From assembly GCA_022712815.1 (NCBI GenBank), contig JAFLJW010000050.1, positions 1 to 5,252 on the forward strand: a stretch of DNA of 5,252 bases. The letters are read 5' to 3'. Source of the DNA: Pseudodesulfovibrio sp. Lineage in GTDB: Bacteria; Desulfobacterota; Desulfovibrionia; Desulfovibrionales; Desulfovibrionaceae. The translations under genes were made by a program, and so were the position numbers. This document shows, piece after piece, positions 5,135-5,252 of the stretch. The notes beneath the pieces were generated by a model. The model worked only from the letters and a program-made list of their open reading frames with translations, ran no database searches and had not been told where the DNA came from. The first letter of the stretch is position 1; the number at the start of each line of letters is the position of its first letter.

Positions 5135-5252
5135 TTATTCTGATCTCCTTTCGCGTAAAAACGCTTCGATTTCCTTCATGAATTCGGGCAGCAGATTCTC
5201 GTCGCCCTTGACCTTGCGGACGACTTCGCCCTTTCGAAATATGATTCCCAGA
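5135..5252 (-). CDS. ispG: 4-hydroxy-3-methylbut-2-enyl diphosphate synthase, C-terminal end only
   Basis: Only the last 38 codons are present; the rest lies beyond the right edge. The visible tail reads LGIIFRKGEVVRKVKG, then DENLLPEFMKEIEAFLRERR, then SE. The GxIFRKGEVVRKV pattern is the typical C-terminal end of bacterial IspG (GcpE), which reduces MEcPP to HMBPP in the methylerythritol phosphate isoprenoid pathway using a 4Fe-4S cluster. The cluster cysteines would be upstream and cannot be checked here. The stop TAA (5137-5135) is immediately followed by the ATG of proS, and the proS Shine-Dalgarno lies inside the ispG reading frame, so the two are almost certainly co-transcribed. The identification rests on a short tail plus the ispG-proS order I associate with Desulfovibrio relatives. 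Confidence 0.85.
   Translation of the reverse strand, partial: LGIIFRKGEVVRKVKGDENLLPEFMKEIEAFLRERRSE
5145..5150 (-). promoter_or_regulatory. Ribosome binding site of proS inside the ispG coding end
   Basis: AAGGAG on the minus strand lies within the last codons of ispG, with a 10-nt spacer to ATG at 5134. The arrangement TAA-ATG with no gap favours re-initiation by ribosomes finishing ispG. Confidence 0.7.

Noticed and set aside
1..5252. CRISPR array, tRNA/rRNA gene, insertion sequence, toxin-antitoxin or defence system
   Set aside because: I saw no spaced direct repeats, tRNA-like cloverleaf, transposase motif or small paired genes on either strand. The window is housekeeping genes plus one transporter.

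Overview
The window is a stretch of ordinary bacterial chromosome, moderately GC-rich, with every convincing gene on the minus strand. Gene content and order (ispG, proS, a LysE-type exporter, xseA, an M23 peptidase) point to a sulfate-reducing bacterium of the Desulfovibrio/Pseudodesulfovibrio group. The style of the intergenic DNA, with hairpins and a recurring GCCTCCGGCGG block, points the same way. The assignment rests on recognition of protein style and gene order, not on a database search.

Layout in the direction of transcription (right to left). Positions 5252-5135 hold the last 38 codons of ispG (MEP isoprenoid pathway). Its stop codon directly abuts the ATG of proS (5134-3389), a complete bacterial-type prolyl-tRNA synthetase with an editing-type insertion domain. 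The 277-base gap at 3388-3112 begins with a GC-rich compound inverted-repeat element starting at the proS stop codon. A perfect 22-bp stem-loop with a downstream T-run follows (probable terminator), then an AT-rich leader with a 16-nt tandem duplication. A LysE/RhtB-type membrane transporter follows (3111-2497). The 96-base gap at 2496-2401 has a small GCGC hairpin and a perfect 14-bp hairpin just 5' of a strong Shine-Dalgarno. xseA (exonuclease VII large subunit, 2400-991, TTG start) comes next. An exported M23 (LytM/lysostaphin-type) endopeptidase gene (982 to beyond position 1) then runs off the left edge with all metal ligands visible. This last gene is on the minus strand and open at the window edge; a long plus-strand open frame over it is its antisense shadow.

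Functionally, ispG-proS looks like a tightly coupled pair, and xseA-M23 another pair (8-nt gap, Shine-Dalgarno overlapping the xseA stop). The LysE-type gene sits between them as a cistron bounded by structured intergenic DNA. In relatives I would expect xseB and isoprenoid genes (ispA, dxs) beyond the left edge, but that is inference. I see no mobile element, CRISPR array, RNA gene, phage gene or defence system, and nothing that amounts to an undescribed system. The points worth a second look are the structured intergenic elements, the insertion in the XseA OB-fold, and the LysE start site and leader duplication.
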